A stretch of 64,000 nt of DNA from Jaminaea rosea (taxonomy: Eukaryota > Basidiomycota > Exobasidiomycetes > Microstromatales), in assembly GCF_003144245.1 (NCBI RefSeq), contig NW_020289979.1:310001-374000 (forward strand), written 5' to 3'. Under the pieces are notes generated by a model that had not been told where the DNA came from, did not search any database, and saw only the letters and a list, made by a program, of their open reading frames with translations. The translations under genes were made by a program, and so were the position numbers. The stretch's first letter is position 1. Every line of letters begins with the position of its first letter. Positions 21,018-33,500 of the stretch are shown piece by piece.

Positions 21018-21606
21018 ATGGTCGTGGACGCCTCGTCCATCGAGGCCAATGTCCTCTTTACGACGTCGGGCGCTCTGGTGGATTGCGTAGACAAGAAGAT
21101 GATGGCCATTCTGAGAGATGGAAAGAAGCTCATCGGCGTACTGCGATCGTACGACCAGTTTGGTGAGCAGGCAGGGTGGAGGTGGTGACATTGGTCATTA
21201 TACTATACTGAACACACCGGAGTGACCGCGCTCTGCTCGATCAGCCAACCTCGTCTTTCAGGATACCGTCGAGCGAACCTACGTCGGAACCGACTATACC
21301 GATATTCCCATGGGAATCTATCTCGTGAGGGGAGAAAACGTCGTCATGCTTGGAGAGATCGTAAGTCTCTGCGTTCGCTGCCCTCTCTCGGCCGTCGAGT
21401 CTTACCGTCTCTCTGTGCGCTGCCAGGACCTCGACAACGACCCACCCCCGGCGGTTCGTCCCGTCCCTGCTGAATCGATCTCACAGCTCATGATGGCCAA
21501 CAAGGAGCAGCAGGCTCAGAGGAGAGCGAGGGAGAAGAGGAAAGCGGAGTTAATGAAAGAACAGAAGGGCTTCTGTGAGGAGGGGGCCGAGGGAGATAGC
21601 TACTGA
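21018..21606 (+). CDS. LSM1: Sm-like protein LSm1
   Basis: Three exons, 21018-21162, 21245-21360 and 21427-21606, with introns of 82 and 66 bp; product 146 residues. Lsm1 defines the cytoplasmic Lsm1-7 ring, which binds oligoadenylated mRNA 3' ends with Pat1 and promotes decapping. Seen: Sm1 motif from TTSGALVDCVDKKMMAILRD through GKKLIGVLRSYDQFANL (which crosses intron 1), and Sm2 motif GIYLVRGENVVMLGEI. Both match Lsm1 closely: the VDCVDKK and RGENVV forms separate it from LSm8. A short charged C-terminal extension (about residues 95-146) carries an Arg/Lys/Glu helix, the region known to matter for Pat1/RNA contacts. The start at 21018 gives the usual short N-terminus. Confidence 0.93.
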
Positions 21607-22025
21607 GATGAAAAGGACGATGGCACGAGGAGCCTCGCGGGGCAATGCCAAATACTTTGCACAAGAAGAGAACGTCAGGAAGACGGGCCCGTCACGCGCG
21701 TCGCACTGCTTCACAAAAGTCAATTACGTCAACACAGGATGGAAACAAGAAGGAAGATGGGGCACAGCGAATAGAGAGAGAGGGGGAGCGTGACAAGGCG
21801 TGCAGGTCAGTGCCTGCCTCTATGCCAGTCGCGCATGGAGTGGACGTTGTGGTTGTACATCGACGTTGCTGGTTTGTCGCGGGGATGCGGGCGAGCTCGT
21901 GACCATTGAATGAGGGGAGCATGCTGAGTGGAGATGTTTTGAAGTGCCGCGTCGCTGCGTCTAAGCCGGTCCGAGATCCCTCATACCTTCTTTTGCACCT
22001 TGGTATCATCCGCACCCGTACCGCC
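21607..22025. other. Convergent 3' gap LSM1 / NOT1
   Basis: 419 bp between converging stop codons. Presumably two 3' UTRs; no repeat or RNA gene recognised. Confidence 0.5.
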
Positions 22026-25000
22026 CTACGCCTGCGCCTGAGCGTGGCCTGGCGCCGGCGACGAGGTGACCGCATCTCCACCCGCACCGGCAACCCCGAT
22101 AGCCGCGCTGCCTCCCAATCCACCACGAATGTGGTCCAGCAATCCCTCGATCTCGTTGGGCATGCCCGGAGGCATCTGGCAGCGACCTTGCGCATTTCCC
22201 CTCAGCAGCTCAAAGACGCTCATGAGCAGGGCCCACGGGTGAGGGCGAGTGACCACGATCCTCTCCAAGAGCACACGCAGCACTTGTCCGCGAACCTCGT
22301 CCGTCGTCTCAGCGTGGCCAAAGATGTGGAGAATCGCCAGACTGAAGTAGGCCGAGTGGCTTGATGGGTAGCGCAGCTGGTTTGCACAGGCGGAAAGGAC
22401 GAGGTAAATACCCTCTGGGTCGAGCGTGAGGATAAGACCGCGAAGCAAGGCCAGTGTAGCATCATTCTCCGGGCTGCCAGTGAGCGCGTTGCTGCCGCCC
22501 TTCTCAAGAGTGTTGATCGCCGACGTCAGGACGAGCGCATTGACCATCGGCACATCGTAGCGGGGCTCCCACGAGCCGTCACCCATCTCTTGCTCGTCGC
22601 CAGACCCGGAGCGCAGGAGCACATCCTTGAGCGAGGCCGGGAAGCTGCTAGGCGATCGACTCTGGCCCCACAGTGCCAGCGCCGACTTGAGCTCGGCAGG
22701 CAGCGCCCCTTCGTAGTCACTGAGCACAAGGGGCGGCGACGACACCTCGGGCAGGCGGTCGATCTTGAGGTTGGGCGCAAAGGGATCCGGCAGACGACGG
22801 TCTCGAGGGAAAGCGCTGAGCACGAGGTTGCGCATCTGCGTGCACGTGTAGGGGACCAAGTCGCACAGCGAGTGATGGTACGCTGCGAGGAAGTCGGGGA
22901 AATCGTGCAGCAAGACGAGGAAGATGCGTAGAGTCCCGCGGTAGAGGGAGCGCGACGTGTCTTGCAACTCGGCCTTGCGAAGAATGGGGCCCAGGAAGCG
23001 CAGCAGAGAGCAGAACAAGCGGTGGAACGCCGCCCAGCCATGCTGTCTGTTGGCAAGCAGCTTGGGCATGAAGAGGCGGTGCGAGATGAGGCTCATCCAC
23101 GAAAAGGTGAATCCGGGGAAGAAGCTGGGCTGTAGCGTGTTAAGTGTGTTGCTGATGGCGAGGAGCGACTGCTGGTACGTCGTTTGCAGGCTCGATTCGG
23201 CCACGTGCAGGTCATGAAGCAAGGTCGAGAAGAAGCGGAAAAATGGCTTCTGCTGGAAGTGTGGGCCAAGCTCCTCGTGCGACTGGGCCAATACCAGCAC
23301 GACGATGGAGAGAATTTTGGTCAAGTAGTGCACCTTGGCCTGGTCGTGATTGACGCCAGCCGGATCCGAGTGGTACTTGATCATCAGCACGACCATCTTT
23401 GAGAAGGCGTCCACCGGCGAGAAGATGCCCGTGGCCAGCGATCCACCTGCAGCCTTCTGCTTGATGTAGGAGTCGACGCCCACCTCTGTGCAGACGCGAA
23501 TGAACATGGAAGAGATTTCTTCGCCCTTGAGGATACCCTGCGCTTGAAGCTGAGTGACAAAGTCGATGAAGGACTTCTCTGCGTTGGGCGAGTGCTGGAA
23601 GAGGCGGACCCACTCGGCGAAGCAGAACGAGAGCTGCTCGCGGAGAGCGGCGTTGCCCACGTCAGCCTTGGTGCCCTTGAGCCCGTCGAGCTCCTCGAGG
23701 AATTGCGTCGCCGTAGCCGTCGCCTTGCCCTGCTGAGCTGCGCGCTCGAGCGCCTCGATGATGTTGGAGAGCTGGCCCCGAGTGGCACAGGGGGGATCGC
23801 GAAGACACTCCAACGCAAGCTTGGCCGCAAAGTCGACCATCGCTGGCTTAAAGTCGCGCATGATCAGCTTGGTGAGCTGGACGTCCGTCTCGGCAATGTT
23901 CATCAATCCAGCACGGACGAGGCTGACAGTGACGGGGACGTTGAACTTGCGCTCGTCCTCGGCGTACACGAGCCATGCCGTCACTTCCTTGGCGACCTTG
24001 ATCGAGACCTCGCACAGACGCTCCAAGAGAATGACGTAGACGTCACGCGCCAAGCCCGTCTCGCTCTTGAACAGCAGCTGAACGACCTTTTGCGAGAATG
24101 CCAGCGCAGCCTCGTCGCGGTTCATCGACTGCGAGGCGATGACAGGAACCTGGCGCACCACGTCGCGCAGCTCGTGGCCTTGAGGAAGCGTCGTGATGCC
24201 CTCATCCGGCCCCGCCTGCGCGAGTAGCTGCTCAATCTCGACGACGCACTGATTAAACTTGTCCAAGCTCTGCTGAGCGGTGAGAGCCCCGCCCTCTTCG
24301 TACGCGCCATCGGTGATTGCCTCTGGCCCGCCCGTACCACTCGCCGCGCTCGCTGCTGCCGCTACTGCAGCCGCGGCGGCGTGACGCTCGTCCTCTCCGC
24401 CTCCCATCGACGGCGTCCTTGCAAAGTTGCCAAAGTCCTGGTACACGCGCAATTGCTGTGGTTGCAGGCCCTCGTGCTTGAGGCGAAGGCCCTCGGGCAG
24501 CGTAGCAGCGTATTGAGACGTCGTGAGTGCGCCCGCGTCCCAGAAGAAGCCTCGCCCGCGCTGGCGATGCTCACGGCGAGAGCTGTACGCATTGGCCAAG
24601 CCATCGTCCACTTCAGGCATCGCCTTGTCCATCGCCGCCTTCTCAATGACCGAGCACGCCAGCTCCAAGTTGTCTTGCATGATGCCAATGACAGCCGGCT
24701 CAGGGAACGTCTGCTCGGTGAACCCACTCTGCAAGAAGAGCGTACGCGCATTACCGACCATGCTGGCTCTGAGTGGCTCCTTGCAGGTGACCAAAGCCAG
24801 ACTTCCCGCGAGGTTGGCGGCCATCTGGTGTGCAGCATCGCGCATCTTGTTCTCGTCGCCCTCCATGGCAAAATCCTTTGTGACGAGCTCACGCGTCGAT
24901 ATGGAGGCGATGGTGACGGAACGCTCCACGACGGGAGCGACAATCTCGCGGATGGCGCGGTCGATGGCGACGTAGACGAGGCGCTTGATGGCCGAGTTTT

Positions 25001-28000
25001 GAAACAGAGCCAGCTGCGGATTGATCTGAATGTAGTGCGGCAGGTTTTGCAGCATTTGCGAAAGCGATTCCGTGTAGGCACCTGCGGCTTGCATGGCTTG
25101 CTCGCTGGGCTGCTGCTGGGGAGGAGGGCGGCGTTGATCTCTGGCGCCGAGAGCAAGTCGCTCCATCTCCGAAGTCGGTGGCGCACCCTCGATGGCCTGC
25201 TGCTGCTGCTGGAGGGCGAGGTGAGGTTGTTGCGCTTGAGGAGGAGGAAGGAGCTCGCGCGAGCGGATGATGGACGACGGTTGAATGTCCTTCAGATCGA
25301 CGCCGAGACTCTTGCAAAGGACTTCGATCTCGAAGCGCAAGTTGAGCTTGAGCTCCGGCAGCTGGTAGAGCTCGGCGAGCACGCGCAGCACAGCATTGAG
25401 CCAGGGGTTCGGCAGCTTGAAGACTCGTGACTTGCTGCACTGCTCGAGAACCTTGGCAACGAACGGAACAGCGACGATGAGACGTCCCGAGTCGTATCCC
25501 TCAATGAGCAGCAGCTTGAAATCGATGTTCTTGAAGCGGATAGGCCTGTCCCGGGCGAGGGTGATCAGACCGAGCCACGATCCAATGTTTTGCAAGGCCT
25601 TGCGACTCTGCAGCGTCGAGACAGTCGACTCCGAGTTGATGAGGCGCTGCGCCAACGCCAACGTCTCGCGGAGCACGTAGGCATCGAGCTTGGCGTCTCC
25701 GACTGCCTGAAGGAAACGCAGGTAGAGGCCGTGGAAGTTGGGCTCGAGCTGACAGCGCTCAAGCGTGAGGTAGTGGGCGAACCAGCGGAAGATGCGAGCC
25801 GTCAGTACAGGCCGGACGTCGGCGAGCTTGCCCTCGAGGTTAGAGGGCGAGAGGTTGTTGATCGCGAACAGGACCTTGTCCGACGCTTCCTCATCAGGCT
25901 CGACTTGCTCTTCGCTGCCGAAAGGCTCCGCTCCTGGGTCGACGGCAGTGAATGCGGGCCGATTGGCGCCATTGCTGTCAGTAGTGGCGACCGCCTCTGC
26001 CGTCACTGGGGCCTGGGCCGCGCGGTTGAGGATAGCTGTGACCTCCGAGTGAGGCGGCAGAGCCTGCAAAGCTTGGGCCAGCTGCGGCCAGTCCTGCAGC
26101 CGCCCCTGGAAGCGTTTGAGAGCTTCGAGGCCAAACTCAAACATGGGCGAGCCGGGCTGCGTTCGCAGGGCGTCGAGACAACCGCGAATCGCGATACCGA
26201 GCGCGACGTAGTCAATGAGCGAATGTTGGATGAGGTCACCAAACAGGTGAGCCGTCAACCTGAGCTCGGTCGGCGGGTAGCTCTTGATGTACCGCTGCTC
26301 ATCAAAGAGCGTGTGGACCATGCAGGCAAACAGCTCCGTGTCTTGCGTACGCTCCGAATTCTTGAGGCGCTGCAGAATGGCAACGACGTCCTCGACGCTG
26401 AGCTCCTGCTTGTACATACGTCCGAATGTCTCGTCGCACTCTTCGTGTATTTCTTGGGCGAATGAAGCGACCTCCATGCCTGGTTCCTGGCTCTCAGAAG
26501 CACGGATGGGCAGAAGACGAGGGTGAAGCTGCAGAGCCAGATTGCGTACCATCTTGAACGCCTCGATATCCTCCGCCGACATGCTTTCGCCGTGCGTGCG
26601 GAGGCGGCGCAGAAATGTAGCGACAGTCTGCACAGAGGGAGCGACGAATTGCTGTTGCTGTTGCTGACTTGCATCCTGCTCCTGCAGCGCCAGCTCCTCC
26701 TTCAGCTTCTCGCTGAGAAAGTCCAGTGTGGCCCGCATGAATGTCGTGCCATGCTCATGTATCAGCCGCTCGAGGAAGAGGTCCGCGTTCAAAATCTCTC
26801 TGCGTGAGGCCAAAGCCGCCACGTCGAGTGCAAAGAAGAATGGCTTGGCCGGGTCTGCTCGAGCTTCGAGTAGAGCAGGCAGAGCCTTGAGGTCTTGGGC
26901 AACATCAACGATGCGCGTCACATTGGCCGGGTTGTTGAGATAGCTGCGGACGAGGCTCTGCAGGACGAAAGTCCGGTTCGTCTGGTAGGAGATGTGGAAG
27001 ACGAGCTGGTGTCCCGGGGCGCTTGAGAGGAACATGCTCATGAGCTTTTGGGAGAGCTCCATGTGGATGGGGTTCCAAGGCTCAGGAATCTGGACGAGGC
27101 CGATGAGAAGCAGCTCCGGCGCCTCCTTGATGAAGCGCTCCAGCAAGTGCGTCACGCCCTGCTTGACGTCTGGCTGCTGATCCGCTGCGAGCAAAGCCAA
27201 CGTCTCTACGAGGTCCAGCGAGTTCCACGTCGCACGCTCGCAAGCTGCGACTGACTGACGAATCGTCGTGCTCGCTCTCTGTACATCAGCAGACGTCACG
27301 ACGCGCCTTCCTGGTACCGCTGCAAACGAGAAAGTGTCGGCGTCGAGGCCCAACAGGCCTGAGAGTATGGTGAGCTGAAGAATCTTTTGGTTCCAAGGGC
27401 CCCAGAGACCAGTGACTGCCGGGGCCTGAGGCGTCGATGGCGCGTCATAGGACGAGGCGAGCAGCGCCGCCGCAAAGCCTGACCAGTCGGCGTTGGCCAG
27501 AGGTCGGAAGCCTTCGAGGTCATCCAGCGCTCGGATTGCGCGTGGCCAGGTGACGGGTCTGAACGTTGAGATTGCTCGCACAAGGAGCGACCAATTGGTG
27601 ACGTTGTCGCGGCCGAGATCGTCCGGCGAGACGGCGAGGAGGCCGGCAAAGAGGTGGGCGACGGCGTGCTCGTCCGGAGGAGATGACTCTGTGAGGCCAA
27701 AGCGCGCAAAGATGGCGCGAACGGTCTCGACGTTGGAGATCCCAGTAGGGCCCAGGTCGGCGAGAAATCCCGGCAGACTCTTTTTGATCCTGAAATTGGC
27801 CAGCGCCTCGATGAGGGCCCGAGAGAAGGCTTCTGACCCAACACGCTCTGCGGCCGAGGCTACCAACGTCCTCCTCTGGGTGCGGCCAAGGACAGGCGCA
27901 TCCGCACCATCGCCGTCGTTAATGAGCTGCTGTAAGAAGATACTGAGTTGCTTCGGGCTGAGTGGCTCATTGGATGTCGGTCGAAGAGCATTGAGCGCAG

Positions 28001-28579
28001 CGCCCAGCACTGCGGAGCCTGTGCCGCCTCCTCCATCTGGAGGGGCTGCGGGCTGATTGTTCATCCCGCTGCTGCTGCTGCTGCTGCTGCTGAATCTGGC
28101 CGCCCACTGGACGGCAAGCCTGTTGCGTCTCTCAGTCGCTGGTGAAGTTGGCGATGTAGGAGCTGCGAGAGCCCAGAGGAGCACAAGTCTCTCTCGCCTG
28201 TCGAGATGATCAAAATCCTCGAGGGGAGGTACGTCGCTGCACTTTGCGAGAACGTCGGCGAGTAGAGATGCTGACCGCGTATCCTGTGAGCAGGCCTTAA
28301 GCTCAAGCGCTAGCAACTGCTGAAGGACGCTGGAATTGTCAGAGGTAGCGCGAGCGTCGAGGAGCTTTTCGAGAAGCGCGACGTAGACGTCAGGACCGAA
28401 ACGTTGGCAATGCTGCGCGAAAGGCGTGAGTGTGGTCAGCGATGGGCTGTAAGCTTTTGCTCGGTGCACTCTTCGCCATCACTCACCCTCCGAAGCTCTT
28501 CCTGGTATGCTGCGAGATTGTCTGGGGTGACTGTCGAGATGAGAAAGTTGACCTGACTCTTGACGACGGTGAGATCGCC
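22026..28579 (-). CDS. NOT1: CCR4-NOT complex scaffold subunit NOT1; start codon unresolved
   Basis: Scaffold of the deadenylase complex that shortens mRNA poly(A) tails. Exon 2 (28412-22026) encodes 2128 residues. A 74-bp GTGAGT...GCAG intron (28486-28413) joins it to exon 1, whose frame VKSQVNFLISTVTPDNLAAY...EELRR continues smoothly into HCQRFGPDVYVALLEKLL; this matches the extreme N-terminus of NOT1 proteins. Seen later: the N-terminal HEAT region, a MIF4G-like CAF1-binding region (about residues 860-1075 of exon 2), the CN9BD/DUF3819 helices (about 1160-1290) with a Gln-rich segment just before, and the C-terminal NOT-module region (FLVLLHDFPDFLAAYHHSLCD, then NLVLSAFPRDRRLPDPF). The 5' boundary given is the last codon that looks conserved. 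The frame stays open to at least 28837, but holds no ATG (see findings). Identity is certain, the start is not. Confidence 0.9.
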
Positions 28580-29449
28580 AGCCTTTCCTTTCTCGGTCTT
28601 GCTCGCCTGTCGTTCCTGCTGTTGACGTCTCTGGTGCAAAAGAGCCGAAAAGCCCCTTCTTTGATTAGTCGAAGCCGTCGTTGCGTTCGTCGTCGTCGTC
28701 TCGTTGGTGGTGCTGGTAAAGAAGAGGATGCGTATATGCGCGACGACGAGGGCGACGACGAGGGTGAAGCGAAGGAGAAGCTTGACGAGTGTGAAGAAGA
28801 GGAGAAGAAAGGTCGACGAGTATGATGCGTTGCACACGGCAATGCAATGGCCGCGAATACGTTGGTGATGAGGAGGAGGAGCAGGAGGAGATGGTGGATG
28901 GATGCCACGAGGTCGTCGTCGTGCGAGGAGAGGGAGGATGACGAGGATGGATCACCCGCTGCAGCTGCTGCTTCTAGACGCTCTTGAACTCTGGTCTATG
29001 GGCTGCGTCTCCGTCGTAGCAAGGGCGAGTGCGCCTCGACGATGATGGTGGTAGTAGTCGTGAGACTTAGTTAGGTCAAGGGTCGTCGTCGGCTGGCTGC
29101 TGCGTGCTTGCTTGCTTCCCTTCAAGTCGATCTCGTCTCGTCGTCGTCTGTCCCGTCTGCTCGCTGCTCGCTGCTCGCTGCTCGCGCTCAGAGCGGAGAT
29201 GACGCTGTCGCCTGCCTGCCTCCAGTCTCGAGGGGGACCGAGTCGAGCCGCTTAGCCCGCCGCGCACTCGCCCACGCACTCGCCCGCCTCACCTCGGGCT
29301 GAAATTGAGACTGGCTCGACCACCGCCGCCGCGTGCTTCGCTCTGTCCGTCTGTCCGTCCGTGGAGGCGCCAAAGAAAGGACGACACAGAAGCAACAGCA
29401 GCGGCGGCTACTTCTGCCTCTAAACACGGCAAGAAGCTCGAGCTAGCAT
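28580..29449. promoter_or_regulatory. NOT1 leader and divergent promoter with an unknown gene
   Basis: 870 bp separating NOT1 from the plus-strand gene at 29450. The minus strand has no ATG from 28480 to 29446, while the plus strand has many. A 7-bp GCTGCTC-type repeat (about 29158-29186) and G/A-rich and C/T-rich runs are present. No TATA box recognised. Confidence 0.5.
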
Positions 29450-30343
29450 ATGGCCTCCTCAGCAATGGCCTCAACTCCACAGAAGCCGCAGCCGCCGCCT
29501 CGGCCTCCTCTGCGACAGCTCTTGGCCCCCATCTTCCTCTTCACCACCGTCGTCTCACTGGCATTCAATCGCGCCCGCCTCGCGCGAGATCGTAGCGAGG
29601 AGCATCGTCGGCACCTTGTCGCCTACCACCTTCTCGACGATGAGCTGCGGAGACTGACGAGGGGGCGAGGAATGATGACGACGCCTCTAGAGGACGAGAA
29701 AGCTTTCGCCAGCCGGTGTGCGAGAGCTGGGATTGACTTGCGAAGACTAGGAATCAGGAAGGAGGCGCTGCCGGCTGGATATCTAGATCGAGACCAGGCA
29801 GCGATGGCATCATCTTCTGCCTCTACGGCTGGTGTGACGTGGACTCAAGCTCTCTTTGGTGGGCAAGGTACCACTGAGAGGCTCAAGGAGGCAATCTCGA
29901 GAGCTGCCTCCTCTCTCAAGGCCAGCTTTGCCGGCGCAGCAGGCGGAGGCGCTGCCGTGGGTGGGCAAGGCAAGGGAGAAGTCTCTGAGCAGCAGCAGGA
30001 CGAGTGGGAGCAAAGTGAGCGATCAAGACAAGAAGCGTAGTCGCTACTCGAGAGTCAACTCGCTGACCTGTCTCTCTCTACAGCCTTGCTGGCCTACGCA
30101 GCTTCAGCAGAACGAGCAGAGGAGGCTGAGAAGCGGCGAAGAGAGGAGCAGCAGCAGCGACAAGCCACTCTGCACGACACTCAACCTCGATCATCGCATT
30201 CGACGTTCTCAGCGTCACACTCGACTTCCTCGTCACCTGCAATGATACCCAGTGATACCCCGCTGTCAGGAGACAACCAAGGCGCGCCACGACCGCCGCC
30301 CACGTCAGCTGGCCAGACGGGGGGACGACGATTCTTCGTGTAG
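29450..30343 (+). CDS. Unknown protein with N-terminal membrane segment
   Basis: Two exons, 29450-30014 and 30084-30343, joined by a 69-bp GTGAGC...ACAG intron in phase; product 274 residues. I do not recognise a family. Seen: a Pro-rich start, one hydrophobic segment LLAPIFLFTTVVSLAF (about residues 26-41), then a charged helical stretch of Arg/Glu/His with HLVAYHLLDDELRRL. This is followed by Gly/Ala/Ser-rich sequence, a Glu/Arg/Gln coiled-coil segment right after the intron, and a Ser/Pro-rich tail ending RRFFV. The single anchor near the N-terminus with Arg on its far side could suit a mitochondrial or ER membrane protein; that is a guess. A second ATG (six codons on) is an alternative start. 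The intron and frame preservation support coding. Confidence 0.7.
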
Positions 30344-30575
30344 TCTCCGAAAGCAATCAAGGAAAGCATTGCATTTGCATCGATGTCTGGATGAGGGGTA
30401 CAGCTCCTTTTCCGCAGCAAAAAAGCGAGTGAAGCATCGACGAGAGGACGATAGACGACGAGGCCAGGATGGATGGAGTGAAATGTGTCGGAGAAACTGG
30501 TATGGCGACAGGAGAACCCAGGCCGCAAGGCCGACGGAAAGCAGCGGTGAGCATGCCGAGGATGCTGCTTGCTGC

Positions 30576-33500
30576 TCAAATCGGTGCATGCAGCAATCGT
30601 GCCCTCCTCCTGCCCCTTCCTCTCTCGCCTTCTTCCTCTTCCCTCATGAACGATGCAGGCCCAGACGTCCCCCTCGCCCAGACCTCTGTTTCAACCGCTT
30701 GAGCCCCAGAACCACTCCTTACGAGCATTTGATCCAACGCTGATCTTTCGGACGGCTCCGTCACGATGATCCTCTCCGGACCCTGCGCAGGCAACGTGTT
30801 GGGTGGGGCCGGGAAGCTCGCAATGGCGGGCAGCATCGTTTGCCCATCTGCGAGGCTCGCCATCGTCGATGTAGACAAGGACTCAGGCAGTAATGGAGCC
30901 TGTCGGTCAGGTAGCACGGGCGTGGCGATTTTGGGGTGCGCAGAAAGGGAGAGATCCAAGATGATCGCTTGAGCTTGGACATGACCTTGCGAGTAAGACT
31001 GGCTGGAATTGGACTCAGTGGAACGGATGGAAGTGGAGCCAGCCACAGTCGGGAGGTAGTACTGGCTGCTCAAGATCTCGGAGAGCGGCGAGGATGAGCT
31101 GATGGGGCCCATCTCTGGAGTTCTGGCCGCCGAAGAGGGCACGCTTCCCTCCTCCGATGAAGAATGTGCAAGCAGTGGTCTCCTCTCCTCCCGCCCGGTG
31201 ATGCTGTCCGTGTCTGTCCATACCTCACCACTCGTCGAGATTTCGCGAGGATCAATGCTCTCGGTGTCTCTTTCGGAGTTCGAGCCACGACTGTAGCGAT
31301 TGTCAGCAATGGCAGCCGTCTCCTCCGACACCTGGATTAGGGCGGCAGCCGTCGTTGTTGTAGGGATCTGGGAAGTGTGATGCTGATTCTGCTGAATAGA
31401 GGCGACGGAGGCTGACTTGCACCGATTCACGGGAGGGCGCTCTTGATCTGAAGCGTTGGCGCTTGCGTCTGGTCCGGACGAGAGCGCTGCGGTGCTGCTG
31501 GTCGTCGCCTCCTGTATCTGAGGGGCGATGCCGCGCGACTCGCTGCGATTGTGGCGGGTAGATAGTTGCCATGGGGACAACCGGATTGTCAGATCGCCTA
31601 GAGATCTCCTCCAAGCAAAGCTCCGCCTCTCGGCCCTTGCCTGTGCCTCGCGCTCTCGCACGCGACGACGCCGCTGCTCCTGACGATCGTTTTCGCGCTC
31701 TCGAGCTGCAACAGGGTCACGCCCCGCCATCAGCTCCCTCATATCGGCCCTCTTCTGCTCCTCGTGCCTCGCTCGTTCAAGGTAGCACGGGCGCTTAACG
31801 ACCGCTCGAATCTTCTCGATGATAGCCTGCGGGCTGTGAGCATCGAGTTGCTCGACTGAGCTCGCGACTTTCTTCTTGTAGACAGGCAGGTCGTGGGAGG
31901 AGTAGGAGCCTTGTCTCTTGGGTTGCGACCTGAGGACGTCGACAAGGGTCGTGGTGATCGGAGTGATCGGGCCGTCTGCGACGGGAGGCGAGGTAGGAGG
32001 GACATTGCTGGGAGGAGCGCCGTGGTTGGGAGCTGCACTGTTGGCGGAGAGAGCGTCGTCGTTGGGATAGGCGTCGTTGCTGGCAAGAGCACTCTCGTTG
32101 GAAGGACCCTCGGCATCATCACCTGGCGAGCGGTTGCGTGGAGGAACATCAGGTGCAGCTGCTGGGACGGCATCCGGATCGTGATGCGGATCCTGGTCAC
32201 GCCAGAGCCAGTAGCCTGGCGGCAGGCCGTCACGGTCAATAGAATCCGCATAGGACGGCACGCCCGGTTGTTGGCTCCCACGATTAGCGATGGCGAAGTC
32301 GTTGATGCGGAAGAGAAGTCCAGACGGAGTGTAGGCCAGACCACTTTCAGCGTGCGGCGGGAGAATTTTGGGCATCTGAGTGTCGACCTGGATCAGTAAG
32401 TCATAGCGGACACGCAGATCTTTGAACTTGGTAGTGGGTTCAGTGCGATGCTGCGGGCTTTGAGGTGTCGCTGCTGGAGCTTCTTCTGCTGGTGAGCATC
32501 GTAACGGAGAGGTAGTGGGAGTAGAGCGCGAGAAAGCGGACTTCGTGCTTGGCGAAGAGGATCCCGAGGAGCGGGAGAAGAAGGGGAATCCCCGCTGCTC
32601 GTTCTGCTTCTTCGCATCATGCTTCTTCATGTAGCGATCGATGACAAAGCTGCCCTCCCAGTAGTGCTCAAACGCCCTTCGCTCACTGAAAGCGAAGGAT
32701 CCAGGCTTCCTGTGCTTGAGCTTGAGCTTCACGGCGCTTCCCCAATCGAGAGAAGCCATGAGGGTGGGAGGAAGGATGACTATCTCTCCTCCCGGACCCT
32801 GGGTAGAGACGCTCTTGAGGACGTTCATGCGCAGGTTGCCGTCCACGAACAGCCCCGCGAAGTGGGGAAGATTGATGCCAAAGCTGAAGGGGTACCACTC
32901 GCCCGTTGTGAAGCTGGTATGGGCCCCGGTGGTGAGCGACATGTAGGCAGCGCCTTCCGGCCGCCCATCGTAAAAGTTGGTCAGGCCTCTTGCTACTCTT
33001 CTGCGTGCTGCAGTGGGTCGAAGTCGCCGAACAACAGGGGGAGCAGCGAGGCAGAAGGTCTTGGCATCCCATGGGAGACGAAAGGGCTGAGATTCTTGAG
33101 GCAGTCGCCGACGAGGATCGATCTCCTTGACATTAGCCACATCTTCATAGGCGTTGTAGCTACACGTACGCTCGAGTAATACTGGCGGCGGGCCTTCTGG
33201 AGCAGCGGGTGGAGGCCAGACTGGCACTGGCTCGCTGGGCTGAACGACGATGATTGAGGTGGCTCTGTACGTGCATGCATGCAGCAACAAGAAGGAGAGT
33301 GGTGTCAATGGGATCGGGTCATTTTTCTCCTCCGACGCTAGCCTCCGACCCTCACGTCTGGTCATTATGGGAGATCGGAATGCCGCAGGGCATTGCCTTT
33401 GTCGGCAGCCATCTGACGGTAGCCCGAATCTCGTAGCAGATGGTAGCCTCTCTCGGCGTGCGAAAAGGGGAGTGCATATTTGCCGCATATTTGAGCAAGC

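Noticed and set aside
24381-25430. 349-residue plus-strand open frame
   Set aside because: Antisense to conserved NOT1 sequence, with no family pattern and no leader.
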